Made by a program: the position numbers and the translations under genes. Shown here piece after piece: positions 28,000 to 38,445 of a stretch of 64,000 nucleotides of DNA. Positions within the stretch are counted from its first letter, which is position 1. Every line of letters begins with the position of its first letter. This stretch comes from Pyropia yezoensis (Eukaryota; Rhodophyta; Bangiophyceae; Bangiales; Bangiaceae): assembly GCA_009829735.1 (NCBI GenBank), contig CM020618.1, positions 43,228,878-43,292,877 on the forward strand, written 5' to 3'. The notes beneath the pieces were generated by a model, which ran no database searches, was not told the DNA's origin, and worked only from the letters and a program-made list of their open reading frames with translations.

Positions 28000-29933
28000 G
28001 CCGACTTGGCGTCCGAATCTGAGGGCGAAGGGGACGACGACGAGTCCGAGGACGACGTGTCCGCCCCCTCCGTCGAGGGTGTGGCGACCGCCACCACTGG
28101 TCGAGACCCACCCTCGCGGCGTGAACGCACTTCGTTCGTAGCCGACTTCTTACTCGCATTCCTAACAAGCTGTTGGATGCGTTTACTCAACTTGGGGCAA
28201 TCATATGCCCAGTGACCATCGGAGTTGCAGTTCCAACACCGATGATCAGTTCCCGGAGGGGTCTTCCCAACTGGGGAAGACGACGAGGTACCTTGGGAAG
28301 TTCCCACGGCAGCTACCACCCTCTCCTTGCGGATTCGGCGTGCCTCTCGCAACTCTCTGGCCTGGCGCGCCTCTTCCCGTTCCTTGGCCAACTCGGCCTG
28401 ACGCTCCTGGCGTTGTTCCTCCCGCAACTTGCGGTAGGCCTCGCCTCTGCGGTAGGCGAACCTAGCCAACTCGGCCAGGGTCGCCCGGGCAGTGTTATGC
28501 TCCCGGGTCTCCATCCGGACTGACCAGTGGAGTCCTTCCACAAACCGACTCTTCACCACAGCTTGTGGATGAAGAAACCCACAAAGATTGTTGAGCTTAC
28601 GGACCCGCTCCGCAAAGGACAACTCGTCCTCCGCCTCTTCCTGATGGGCTTGCGTAAACTCCTCGACTTGAGAAGCCAACGCCGCTTCATCAACCATGGC
28701 CCTCAACAACCAGTTGACGAGCTCCAAATAGGACGTCACCTCCCCAGCGCCTCCACTTGAGGAGCTGGGCATGACGGACATAAGTTCTGTCCGCAGGTCT
28801 CCCTTCGTAAACTCCTGTAGCATGTAAAAAGCCATGCCTTCACTTATGGCATTGTCGTCACAGGCTTTTGTGAAACGACGTAGGAACTCAAAGACACGGA
28901 GGGGGGGAGTTCCATCCCACTCCGCTCTGTGCCCAAAAGAATGAAGTGCATTCTTCTTGGCACGGCCCATAGCTCGGGCCTGGTCAGGACCATACGCCAC
29001 CGACTTGTTGTGGAGAGCGTAGGTCTCACAGTCAAAGATCCGCTGGTAGACCGGGTTGGCTACCTGAATCTTGGGCGGCACCTCACGTTGAGGGAACAGC
29101 CGCTGTGGCACTGGGGTAAGTCCACCCTCAGTGCCTGTAGTCTGGTACGGCGAGCTTGGTGTAGCCGCCGGCGTTTCCGAGGGGAACTCCCCCGTGAAGG
29201 GCGTACGCCCCACCGCGTATGGTGTGGCTCCCTCGTTGGGAGTCACAGGTGTCGCCCCCAGTTCGGGGCGACCCGAGATAGGCGTGGGGAGGGATTCCCC
29301 CTGCGCCTGTGGGCTCGAAAGCCCCAATCCGGTCTGGACATTCAGGCCATCTGGCAAACTCGCTACAATCTGATTCAGAATAGTATTCGTCATCGTGACC
29401 ACCAGGTCCGGCAAAGTCTGCCGCAACACATTGGTCGCCTCCCGACGGACAGTTTCCGCGAGGAGTGGATTGACGACTCCAGTTGAGTCTCGGTCCGCCT
29501 CCGGGAGTCCACCTGAGGGGTAACCACGTTCCTCAGGGGTCTCAACCGGGGGCATGGGCGCGAGCCCATCGCCGACCAACGGAGGTCCGCCGTCCTCCGA
29601 AAGCCTAGTTGGCGATGGCTCCATGCCAAAGTTGGCTCCAACCCGAGTGGAACTCGCGGGGACAGTCCTCACTCCTTGGGACGTTCCCGTTGAGTATACC
29701 ACGCGGTGGCCAGACTTCGGCCCACCCACGTCAGAAGTGTCACCCGAGTGAACTCCCGACTGAGTCGGGGTGGCCTGTTGCCCGCCCGCACTTCCAGTCC
29801 TGCTGGCTTGAGGGACCTCTAGTCCCTCTGCGACCCCAGGTAAACCCACCTGTGTCTCACCAGTATTCAAAGGCACTGAAGTACGTGCGTCACCCGTGTA
29901 CTCCCCGGACGACGGGGGGTCCGAGCTAGCCAT
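27987..29933 (-). CDS. gag: Gag protein, gypsy A copy 2
   Basis: 648 aa from the ATG at 29933; CCHC knuckle and Gag fold as in copy 1. The segment 29060-29330 carries most of the differences from copy 1, many of them falling inside hairpins whose pairing is nevertheless kept. Confidence 0.9.
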   Translation of the reverse strand: MASSDPPSSGEYTGDARTSVPLNTGETQVGLPGVAEGLEVPQASRTGSAGGQQATPTQSGVHSGDTSDVGGPKSGHRVVYSTGTSQGVRTVPASSTRVGANFGMEPSPTRLSEDGGPPLVGDGLAPMPPVETPEERGYPSGGLPEADRDSTGVVNPLLAETVRREATNVLRQTLPDLVVTMTNTILNQIVASLPDGLNVQTGLGLSSPQAQGESLPTPISGRPELGATPVTPNEGATPYAVGRTPFTGEFPSETPAATPSSPYQTTGTEGGLTPVPQRLFPQREVPPKIQVANPVYQRIFDCETYALHNKSVAYGPDQARAMGRAKKNALHSFGHRAEWDGTPPLRVFEFLRRFTKACDDNAISEGMAFYMLQEFTKGDLRTELMSVMPSSSSGGAGEVTSYLELVNWLLRAMVDEAALASQVEEFTQAHQEEAEDELSFAERVRKLNNLCGFLHPQAVVKSRFVEGLHWSVRMETREHNTARATLAELARFAYRRGEAYRKLREEQRQERQAELAKEREEARQARELREARRIRKERVVAAVGTSQGTSSSSPVGKTPPGTDHRCWNCNSDGHWAYDCPKLSKRIQQLVRNASKKSATNEVRSRREGGSRPVVAVATPSTEGADTSSSDSSSSPSPSDSDAKSAGNE

Positions 29934-30032
29934 GTTGGCTAACGATCCGTATGACACGGTCCAAGTCCACCGTTCCTCTGAGACAGAGGGCCCCCTACAC
30001 CCGGGTGCACCCGGAGGTAAAGTTTACCTCTG

Positions 30033-30050
30033 TCCCCTGCTGCTCCACCA
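30033..30050 (-). promoter_or_regulatory. Primer binding site, gypsy A copy 2
   Basis: Same 18 bases as 14411-14428, two bases inside the 5' LTR. Confidence 0.75.
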
Positions 30051-30052
30051 AA

Positions 30053-30520
30053 TGTGGCAAAAACCACTCGCACACACAGTACCCAAGTTGGGGCGGTGAG
30101 CGAGGGCTGCCTCCCGTGTCGGGGGAACCGGAAGAAGTGCAAGTCGCACACACTCTATCCCTGTTGTGGGGCAATCCCCCCACGGACAAACAAGAAGATG
30201 GTGTGTGGTCCAACAGTTTCTTGGTCGGGACGGGGACGCAGGGCCAAGCCCCGCTGTCCCTCCCCTTATCCCCCCAGGGTCCACTCAGAATCTCGCCACT
30301 CAGAATCTCCCACCCCAGCACCTGCCCACCGGGCCACACGAAAATTCAAGACGATAAATGCAGAAAACCCTCAAATCCAAGTTGGATTTACTACTAAGCT
30401 AACTATCCCGAACTTAGGGAATATGGACCCAAATGCAGGGGGAGGAACGGACCAGGCTAGTGGCCTGCCGCCCCTTGCATGGCACGTGTTGCCCCCTACC
30501 TGGGGGTCAATACTGCCACA
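30053..30520 (-). repeat. Right LTR (sense 5' LTR), gypsy A copy 2
   Basis: 468 bp, followed by the target duplication ACATG. Confidence 0.92.
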
Positions 30521-30539
30521 ACATGGTTGCACAATGAGG

Positions 30540-30573
30540 CGTATCCAGCTCGTTGGGCGGGGTCGCGTGTGCC
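30540..30573. repeat. Repeat B1 of YR element (34 bp)
   Basis: Same 34 bp as 20548-20581, directly adjoining A2 on its left through CGT (30540-30542). Confidence 0.7.
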
Positions 30574-31558
30574 ATCCCAGCGGGAGATGTATCGGGCAAA
30601 GAAGTCCCAGGCCGCGCCCGTCGGTAGCGTCCGTGCGTCGACGTAGTACCGCGCAGTGGTAGCCTACTCCTTATGAATCATGTACGCGGCCACGACGGGC
30701 AAAGGGACACCGACCGAGTTGGCCGCGGTGGCCGCCCCACTCCGAATGCTCTTCCCCGTCCACTGGCAGCCCAGCGGGGGAGAGAGCCCAAGCCACTGCA
30801 GTACTTGTTGCAGCCAGCGAGTGGTCACGCGCGGCCTCAACGTGGCACCAGCAGGACTGAAAAGCGGGGCGTGCAGAGACCCACCGGCATAGCGGTGGGC
30901 GGTGTGAAAATCACGCAAGAAGCGCAGCGGGGCGTCGTGCTTGTAGCCTTTAGGGTGTACCGGGATCGTGAACGCCGCCCGCGTCCTGGTTCGCGTCTCG
31001 CTCTTATGGAGCGGCGTCTGCACGTGCAACCCGTCCGGCGAAAAGGTGCAGTCAATCGCGCGCATTGCTGACGCCGCGCCCGGCCGGTTAAACGACAAGT
31101 AGGCCGTGATCAAGCCCGCGCACACCCGCCGCAGCTCCTGGGTGGCGTTGTGGCTGGTGGCTAGCGCTTGAGCGCGAGCGACCACGGTCGCGGGTAAAGG
31201 CGCGCTGACGGCGGGCATCGCCCCGGCTCGAGCAGCGTCCAGCCGCAAATACCCCTTCTTCAACCGTTTAAAGATGGGGTGGGAGGTCGGCGGCGAGTAG
31301 CCTGCTAAGGCGTGCACCGTGTCAATAGGGGCCAAGTAGGCGCCGAGGGAGCCGTGTGCCACCGTGCCGCGCTGGTGCAGCCACCCGACGTAGGTCGCCA
31401 CGGTCGTGTAGTCGGCGGGTAGTGCGGGTAGGCCGTGCTGTTTGCAGTAGGTAGTAAATCGCTCCCATGCAGCCATGTAATTCCGCTTAGTATTTGATGT
31501 GTAGGCCGCTTGCAATAGGGCGCGCGCGCGCTGGGCCCCGTCGTGCCAACCGTACCCG
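30540..31558 (-). pseudogene. Tyrosine recombinase of YR retrotransposon, interrupted
   Basis: The frame is open from the Harbinger boundary at 31558 (GWHDGAQRARALLQAAYTSN) to a TAG at 30664-30666, then continues in frame with ATTARYYVDARTLP to about 30540. N-terminal SAM-like core-binding region with NTKRNYMAAWERFTTYC. The catalytic domain includes LSFNRPGAAS (first Arg), GKSIRSGAATAA (second Arg, with Lys where the family usually has His) and the Tyr in ARYYVDA, which lies after the TAG. The stop could derive from CAG by C to T. The 5' part was separated by the Harbinger insertion. It would have integrated the circular cDNA; now inactive unless the stop is read through. Confidence 0.8.
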
Positions 31559-31932
31559 ATTCGGTAATTCGAACCCGTTCCTGGGTCTGAACCAGGCTCC
31601 TGGGTCTTCCGACGATCGATATGCTCTGATTGTACGCTGAACGGGGGTTGTCAGGTATGCTGGGTCTTGGTCGACACAACTGCAACATCAGTGACATCTT
31701 CCTCAGTAAGTATATTCCATGTGCGACCACTCGCGGAAAGTCCTTGTTGCTTGGTGCCCGAAAAAGCCAACAAATCCGGCCGTCGCGACGACCACGCTCG
31801 TTGTTCCTGGAGCAGGTCCAGCACGGCTCGCCCAACTGCCCACACGCATCGCACCGCACTGACCTACGGACCCACAGCCGCCTCACCTTCGGTGGCCCCC
31901 ACGCCGCACCATCACCCTCCAGGGCGGTGGCC

Positions 31933-33612
31933 ATGCCTTCCCCGCCCACCCCGGTTGTCCGTCCCTCCCCTCTCCCGAGAAGCGTGGCCGCGGAAGCGGA
32001 CTCGTCCTTGGGCGTGCCTTCCACTCCGCGTGGCGCCAATCCTCGTGGGCGGAAGCGACCGGCGCCCTCGGCCCTCGCAGGAGCCGACGGGGCCTCATCG
32101 GCAGGCAAGAAGGTGAGATGGACACCGGCTGCCACGACGCAGCTCTTGGACTTTTTGAGCGACTCTAGCGAGCGGCGCGCGGCGCTCAAGAGCGCGAACA
32201 AGCACAAGAAGCTGGGCGTTATCTACAAACGGTGGGCGGAGATCCTGAACACAACCAACTCCTCACAGGCTTTCACGGGGCCTAAAGTCATGGCCAAGAT
32301 CAAGAAGGTTTCCAGCGCGTGGCGATCCATCCATGAGCAGGTGTCCAAGCTGCGCAACCGCGGAGCGGCAACGAAGGACGTAGATGATAAGAAAGGTATG
32401 TATTAATACTATGTATTGTCATTGATTGCTGTTTTGCACTGTCTCTCGAGAGCCTGGTGGCATGGCGTTGCCCGACGTTGGTCGCCCTGACATCGCCACC
32501 CCCTTTTCCCTTCATCGGCAGATGGTGATCTTTGTTATGAAGAGAGTCAGAGCTTTCCACATCTGACACACCGCCGTTCGCGCTTTTTGCTGCTGCTGCT
32601 TTTCTTTTGAGTATTGCGCTTCTTCTGGCTTGACACTGATGCAGCGGAATTTGAGGACTACGACAAAGGGCACTCCATTTGGGGAACCACCGCGGAGGTC
32701 GAGCGCGAGATTGTGATGGAATCTGGTCTTTCAACCCCCCCCCTCTCCCCCGCACCCACTGCCCCCCCAGCCTGCGGGGGGGGAATGATTGCCGACGGGG
32801 AGTCGCGGAGTGGTAACGACGCCTCCCCTCCTTTGAGTGGTGAAAAAACGACCCCGTCGCCGCCGCTGGCATCCCCTGCGGCCGGCGGCGCAGCGGCGTC
32901 AGCTAGCGGCGGTGCGCGTGCCCCGCTGAGGGGCAACTCGGCCACCCCGCCCAAATCCCGCGAGCTGTCGCCCGCACTGGCTGGGTTGCCCCGGGTCGTG
33001 CCCCGTGGCGCGCTGAAGAGCAAGCAGCCGTCGGCGGGCGCAAAGGCGGCGGTGCTCAATCGCGTGGCAGACGCCATGGCCAGCACCGAGGCAGGCCGCA
33101 CCGACCGCTTTGAGGCCATGCACAAACAGGCTCGCTGGACAAAGCAGTACCAGGACGGGCGTCTGGCGTTGGCGGAGCGTATGGTTGCCGTGAGGGAGCA
33201 GGAGGCGGCCCTCCAGCAACGCAACAATGATGCGGACCAGCGTCGCAGGACGAGCGAGAGCATCACTGCGAGGATGCTGCAACTTTCCTCCGCCAACGTG
33301 TCCGTGGCGGACATGCTCGCGATGCAGCGCGAGTGGATTTCGGGCGGTGGGGAAGAAGTTATGCGACCCACGGGGGGGAGCGGGGTGTCGGCGGGTGGCC
33401 GGGCAGCGGCCGCGGATGGAGAGGCTGCGAGGGAGCTTGAGGAAGCGGGAGAGGGCGGGAGTGCGGGGGGGGGCGGGGATGCGGGGGTGGGGGGGGCACC
33501 GGGGGGGAGCGTGATACCGGGGGAAGGCGGGGCGGCGGGGCGCGGCGGGGCGGCGGGGCGCGGCAGGGCACCGGGGGGGGACGGGGCACCAGATGGTGAC
33601 GAGGCTGCGTAG
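31933..33612 (+). CDS. Myb/SANT-like protein of Harbinger element (two exons)
   Basis: Exon 1 31933-32395, intron with GTATGT donor at 32396 and GCAG acceptor at 32641-32644, exon 2 32645-33612; phases agree and give 476 aa. Exon 1 ends with a trihelix/SANT-like region (VRWTPAATTQLLDFLSD, LNTTNSSQAFTGPKVMAKI, VSSAWRSIHEQVSKLRN), continued across the junction by EFEDYDKGHSIWG. A Gly/Pro-rich linker, a helical segment (RWTKQYQDGRLALAERM) and a Gly-Ala-rich tail follow. In Harbinger elements this protein binds DNA and helps import the transposase. An earlier in-frame ATG near 31656 is possible. The tail runs into a 62-bp tandem duplication. Confidence 0.7.
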
Positions 33613-33714
33613 AGAGACGGGGCAGCGGGGGGGGACGGCGCAGCGGAGGGGGACGGGGCACCAGATGGTGACGAGGCTGCGTAGAGAGACGGGGCAGCGG
33701 GGGGGGACGGCGCA
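33591..33714. repeat. 62-bp tandem duplication at the end of the SANT gene
   Basis: Unit 33591-33652 repeats at 33653-33714. It contains the stop codon of the SANT frame; 62 is not a multiple of three, so copy-number change would alter the C-terminus. Confidence 0.8.
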
Positions 33715-34049
33715 GCGGAGAGGGACGCGGCAGCGGGGAGAGACTGGGCAGCGGGAAGGGAAGGGGTAGCACGAGAAGCCGAAGCGATAGGGAGAAGCGG
33801 GGCCATGGGGCGGGGCAGCGAGTGTGACCGCCCATGCCAGTTGCGGGGTAGTTCCGACCACGTCAATTGTTCGCACAGCGAGGCTCTATGGAAGCCCGGC
33901 GAGTGGCACTGTTGTGGCTCTCGTCTACGAAATTTGCCATGCGGTCCGGGCTATCATGCCCCACTGCCGCGCCAACGACGGGCTCGCTCAACAATTGTGC
34001 GACCTGAACTGGTGTTCACCTACGTCTTCGTAAAGGAGTCCATCTAATT

Positions 34050-35426
34050 CTATTCATGGTACACTTCATACAGAGCGTCTGCTAATTCCTCCCGCGTTTG
34101 GACGGCCAGCTCGTATTCCTCCCCATCCTGTCCGTCAGCTGCGGGGGCACCGTCGTCGCCCTCGCGAGCATCCACCGTGTCCTCCCAGGTGTCCCCTTCA
34201 TCCAACAAAAAGTTATGCAAAGCCACACAGCACTCAATCACGCTGGGAACAAACTCAGTTTCCGCCGAGACCTTCGTATGTAGCACACGCCACCGTCCCT
34301 TCAGCAGTCCAAAAGCATTCTCAACCACGGCGCGAGGCGAGCATAAAAACCGGTTGTACAGCTTCCGACGCTCGGTAGTCAGCTGGTCCTGGGGGTAGGG
34401 CTTGAGCAGCCACGTCTGCAATGCAAACCCCCCGTCGGCCAATAGCAAATACCCAGGGTGAAGCACAGGGTTATCCCCGGCCTGGCGCTCGTACCATCCG
34501 CTCTCCTTGAACGCCCGACTGTCCGCCATCGAGCCGCGTAGACCAGACCGCGTCATCATAATGCGCTTGTCGGCGTCCACGATGGCTAGCAAGATGACGC
34601 CGTGGAAGCATTTCCGGGTATTGAAAGCCGCCTTAAACTTGGCTGGGGGGGTGCGGATGGGAATCAGGCACCCGTCAATGACGCCGGCAACCTTGCGGAT
34701 GCGGCAGTCCAGCCGCGTCTCAAACCGCCTCGCCACGGCAGCCTGGCCATCCAACGTCTTTGGGAAGGGGGGGCGGGGTAGCGCGCACAGGATGGCGCCG
34801 ACGACCTCACGCAAAATGGGCGAAAAGGTGGCCGCGGCCATGTCAGCCACCTCACAAGAGGTGAACTGGCTGCCACCCTGGCCAAGCCAAAACACCACCA
34901 CCAGCAGCCGTATGCGGGGCTCAATGGTTGGGGGACGTCCCACCACGCCATCTCCATCGGCACGCAAAAACGGCAGCACCAGACCAAGGAGCTTTTCAAA
35001 AGAGAATGGAGTCATACGCATTCGCTTAAAAAAGTATATGTCACTTCGCCCCAGACGGGTCACCCATGCCCTCCCACTGTCCCTCAGGTAGATGGGGCGC
35101 GCCCCACACGCTCCCCCAGGAAACAAGAGCGCCACAGAAAAAGCAAACAGGGCCGCCATATCGGCATCCTCATCGTCACTGTCGGCCGCGAGATTGCCCT
35201 GCCCCCCGACACACTCGGCGTCCCCCTCAGCCCCTCCCCCGCCGGCCGGTCCGCCCTCCTCCACCGAAACACCCAAATCCGTCTCCCCTAAAAAGGCACC
35301 AACCTCATCCCCAACGTCGGGTGAAAAATCGCCTCCCGCAAGGTCAATCGAAAATGGGTCGTCAATGTAGCGGTCGAGAGCGGCGAGAGGGTCCTCCCAA
35401 TGACGCTCCCCCCGTCGGTGGGGCAT
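34050..35426 (-). CDS. PIF/Harbinger DDE transposase
   Basis: 458 aa, intact, ATG at 35426. Acidic N-terminal region, helical segment with SDIYFFKRMRMTPFSFEKLL, then the DDE_Tnp_4 domain: first Asp in GVIDGCLIPI, second in LLADGGFALQTWLLKPY, Glu in CSPRAVVENAFGLLKGRWR. A hydrophobic stretch near residues 90-110 (AALFAFSVALLF) is odd for a nuclear protein. It cuts and pastes the element with the SANT partner. Convergent with the SANT gene, stops 438 bp apart. Confidence 0.9.
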   Translation of the reverse strand: MPHRRGERHWEDPLAALDRYIDDPFSIDLAGGDFSPDVGDEVGAFLGETDLGVSVEEGGPAGGGGAEGDAECVGGQGNLAADSDDEDADMAALFAFSVALLFPGGACGARPIYLRDSGRAWVTRLGRSDIYFFKRMRMTPFSFEKLLGLVLPFLRADGDGVVGRPPTIEPRIRLLVVVFWLGQGGSQFTSCEVADMAAATFSPILREVVGAILCALPRPPFPKTLDGQAAVARRFETRLDCRIRKVAGVIDGCLIPIRTPPAKFKAAFNTRKCFHGVILLAIVDADKRIMMTRSGLRGSMADSRAFKESGWYERQAGDNPVLHPGYLLLADGGFALQTWLLKPYPQDQLTTERRKLYNRFLCSPRAVVENAFGLLKGRWRVLHTKVSAETEFVPSVIECCVALHNFLLDEGDTWEDTVDAREGDDGAPAADGQDGEEYELAVQTREELADALYEVYHE

Positions 35427-36381
35427 GCTGCCGCGCGCTGATCACGGCACGGGATGAAGCCCACAGGGTAGGAGTGCGCACAGGTGGAAAGACGTAGTTG
35501 GTGATGGCCAGCCCCGCAGCCGTAGTCGACAGCAGCGACAGAATCCAGACGGGCAGGGGGGGGGGGTGGGGGGGAAAGGGAGGGTGGGGGGGAAAGGGAG
35601 GGTGGGGCTTGGGACACAGAGACACCCGCGACGGACAACAGGCAGAACCACCAAAACCGCAGGCACAGGGGGAGCGGAGCACAACAAGCAGCGAGTGGTC
35701 GACCTCGTAGCTGTCGACAGCTGCGCAAAAAAGTTGATGGGCGGGGGGGAGGATAGGGGGGCAGGAAGGAAGAACAGGGAAGTGGTCACGACACTCTGGG
35801 GCCTCAGCCGCCGCGGGCAGAGGGAAGAAAAATTGCGCACACGACGGCGGGTGGCAGCAGCGTCGGTGCGTCTGCGTGGGGAGGGGGGGAGGGCAAGAAC
35901 GGAAACAGACGCCAGCGACGCGCACAACGATCGGCACCTGACACAGGTGAGGTGGCGCGGGCGGGCGCCTACCCACGGTCGCCGCGGTGGTCGGTGACTG
36001 CACCTGTGAGCACACGGGTGGGGAGGCACGCAGGGGAGCAAACCCGGACAGACTGGCTTCATCACGCGACGGGGGGGGTGCGCCCCCCCTTCACACCGGC
36101 CAAGCGTTCGCTCAGGGGAGTGCACGGGGGGCGGGCGATGACTTGTCTCTTCAGTTTTGATATGGTCCAGAAAGAGATACTTGTTCCCATTTATTCTACC
36201 TCTGCCACTTACGTTCGGCTTGATCGATCGACTGACCGTACTTCACGGTGGACCTGGCCCTGGTCCCAGCACCGAGACCCGCTGCTGGAGGTGGACCAGC
36301 GCTGGGTCTGGGCCCGGCTCGGAATACTAAGAAATCGGATGCCCTGGACACAGCCTGGTCGGGTCCCAGCACCAGGATCCT
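35427..36381. other. Non-coding right part of Harbinger element
   Basis: Upstream of the transposase; G-rich repeats near 35560-35615 (AGGGTGGGGGGAAAGGG twice). Should contain the transposase promoter; no clear box seen. Confidence 0.4.
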
Positions 36382-36425
36382 ATTACCGAATTGGGCTCCG
36401 AGGTGGCGCCCGACGTGGTGTGCAA

Positions 36426-38442
36426 TCATGCGCTCCCAGCGGATAGGCGGGGCGGGGCGCTCCTCCGCGGCCCGAACCGGAAGACGTCCACACCCCACTC
36501 GGGTAAAGGGGCCGGCGAGCTTCGGCTGCCGTGGGTCAACTGCGCCTGCCGCTTGCTCAGCTCGACGCGATCCGTGCACGCCTCAGCCGCCAACCAGTAC
36601 CAGGGCTGAGCCTTCCAGCGCGGCGCTACGAGCGTCGCTTGGCAGCCCTCCCGAGTAATCTTGTCCACCACTATAGGTAGCAGGTTGAACGGGGGGTTGA
36701 CGCAATTGTTGTCCCCTCCCCAATGGTGCTCGAGAGCGTTGACGCCTTCGCAGCCTGGGCTCCAGTCCGCGGAGTAGTAGCGACCGCAGCGTGTGTTCAG
36801 GTGCGAAGCGAAGCGGTCCACCGTGTGTGGGCCGAACAGGGCGTCAATCTCTCTGAACGTTTCTGCTGGCAAGCTCCAATCTGTGGAGTCCGTGCGCCGA
36901 GACAGTCTGTCTGCATAGGCGTTCACCGCGCTGCGTAGATGCTCGGCGCGGATAGAGATGCCCCACGCCCGACACATATTGTGCAGGTCGCGGAGCTCGC
37001 TCATGAGCGACGGGGAGCGGGAAGACAGCGCGTTGAGGGCCCCCACCGTGACGGTTGAGTCGGACTTGATGAGAAGCCAGGTATCCCGCCGAGTGAGGAA
37101 TTGGCGGAAGCTTTCCAGCGCCAATCGAACAGTAGTCAGCTCGAGCAAATTGATGTGGGTGCCACGGAGGCGAGGGGAGTGGAATCCCCGCGCCGGCACA
37201 GCCCCGTCGAGCACGGCTCCCCATCCCAACGGTGACGCGTCCGTGTGTACGATATGGGCCGGGGGGCCTGGCCACAGCGCTCGGCTCAGACCGGAGTGGT
37301 TGCTTAGGTCGCCCCACCAGGCCAAGTCGCGAAGATCTTGGTGCGTGAGTCGTACGTCGCCCGCCTTCTTCCCTCCCAGTGTCGTGTACAGGCTTCGAAG
37401 ATGGTACCGAGCGGTGGTGACGGACAGGGTAGTCGAGACCGCCATCCCGCAAAAACTGCGAAGGGTCTTCACGCGCACCCACCGCCTGTGCTTGGCTGCC
37501 CAGCGGATGAGCCCACCTTCCAATGCCATAATCTTGGCTGCTCATTCCGGCCGGAGGATAAACTGCTCGCGCACCGTGTCCACCACGTGTCCCAATAAGG
37601 GCAAACTGGTCGATCCCGTCCATACACCTTTGGATGGGTGTAGAGTCAGACCTAGGCGCGCGAGGAGTGACCGCACGGCGTCGACCCCGTCCAGTGCATC
37701 GTCCGTCGTTGCCGCCTGCCCCGGTCGGGAGGGTGGCGCCCCTCCGAAGTCGTCCACGTAAGCGACCACTCGGAAGCCCAGTCGACGCAGTTCCGCCACG
37801 ACGGGTCGGCACACCTTTGTCCAAAAGTAGGGTGACAGGCGGAGCCCAAACGGCATCACCACCGGCTCGAACACCCGCCCCAGTACCGTGAAGCATAGAA
37901 AGGTACGATCCCGAGGGCGCAGATCGAGGTGGTAGAAAGCGTCCTTTATGTCCCATGAAATTAGGGAGTCTCCCGGCCGCAACTGGGGTGCCAAGTCGTA
38001 CAGGGACTCGCACTTGAACCTTCTTGGCGACAGGTGCTTGTTGGGCACGCGGTAGTCGATGACCAACCGGGGTTTCCCAGCCGAGTGGGTCACGAACGCC
38101 CCCACCACGCAGTGGGCCTTGGCCGCCTCCGCCGGAGATAGCTCCCGGTAAGAACCGTGCCGCAGTCCTCGTTGCAGCTCCGCGGTCAGAAAATCCATAT
38201 CCGCTGCTGGGACGTCGTAGCCGCGAGCGCGATGGCGGGGTGGGGCGCTCACCCACGGAAGGTGAATACCTCGAGCGAGAGTCTCGAGGACCCAAGCGCT
38301 CGCCCCGATGCGACGCCACTCCACCAGGTGACGCCGCACATTGCGAGAAGGTGGCCCGTCGGAGAGGGGGGCCACCTGGGCAGAATCGGTCCGCAACACC
38401 GGGGGGCCCACTTCCGGTGCCGCTGCCGGAAAACCCGGCGCG
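36426..38442 (-). pseudogene. Reverse transcriptase-RNase H of YR retrotransposon, one internal stop
   Basis: The RT part (about 38420-37545) has WDIKDAFYHLDL, MPFGLRLSPYFWTKV and the YVDD catalytic box. After a TGA at 37542-37544 (possibly CGA to TGA) the same frame continues with the connection (GGLIRWAAKHRRW) and RNase H: HTDASPLGWG, INLLELTTVRLALE, IKSDSTVTV, NAYADRLSR. The C-terminal part typical of DIRS-type elements follows (VDRFASHLNTRC, NNCVNPPFNLLP). It overlaps the end of gag in another frame. Closely related to DIRS/Ngaro RT, not to the gypsy RTs nearby. Confidence 0.85.
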
Positions 38443-38445
38443 CAA

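Larger units (their letters stand above)
21143..30520 (-). mobile_element. Ty3/gypsy chromovirus-type LTR retrotransposon, family A, copy 2
   Basis: 9378 bp with a 5-bp target duplication ACATG at 21138-21142 and 30521-30525. The LTRs (21143-21609 and 30053-30520) appear identical except for one C in a run, so insertion was very recent. Pol differs from copy 1 at about four residues, but gag differs strongly in its Pro-rich segment. It interrupts repeat A2 of the YR retrotransposon. Confidence 0.95.
31559..36391. mobile_element. PIF/Harbinger DNA transposon, apparently autonomous
   Basis: 4.83 kb bounded by imperfect terminal inverted repeats: ATTCGGTAAT at 31559-31568 and its complement at 36382-36391, with further inner similarity over about 40 bp (CTGGG..C..GA.CCAGGCT). 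It carries the usual Harbinger gene pair, a Myb/SANT-like protein and a DDE transposase, convergently arranged. I could not define a clean 3-bp target duplication, so the exact ends may be off by a few bases. It sits between the RNase H and YR genes of the YR retrotransposon. Confidence 0.8.

Noticed and set aside
30540..31558. Phage or integron integrase
   Set aside because: Its neighbours are a DIRS-type RT-RNase H and Gag on the same strand with split direct repeats.
35560..35620. G-quadruplex or regulatory array inside the Harbinger element
   Set aside because: Only two copies of a G-rich 17-bp unit; simple low-complexity sequence is a sufficient explanation.
31556..36394. A 3-bp target duplication for the Harbinger element
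   Set aside because: The flanking triplets do not match at any trimming of the ends that I tried (ccg/tgg, cga/att, gta/ctc).
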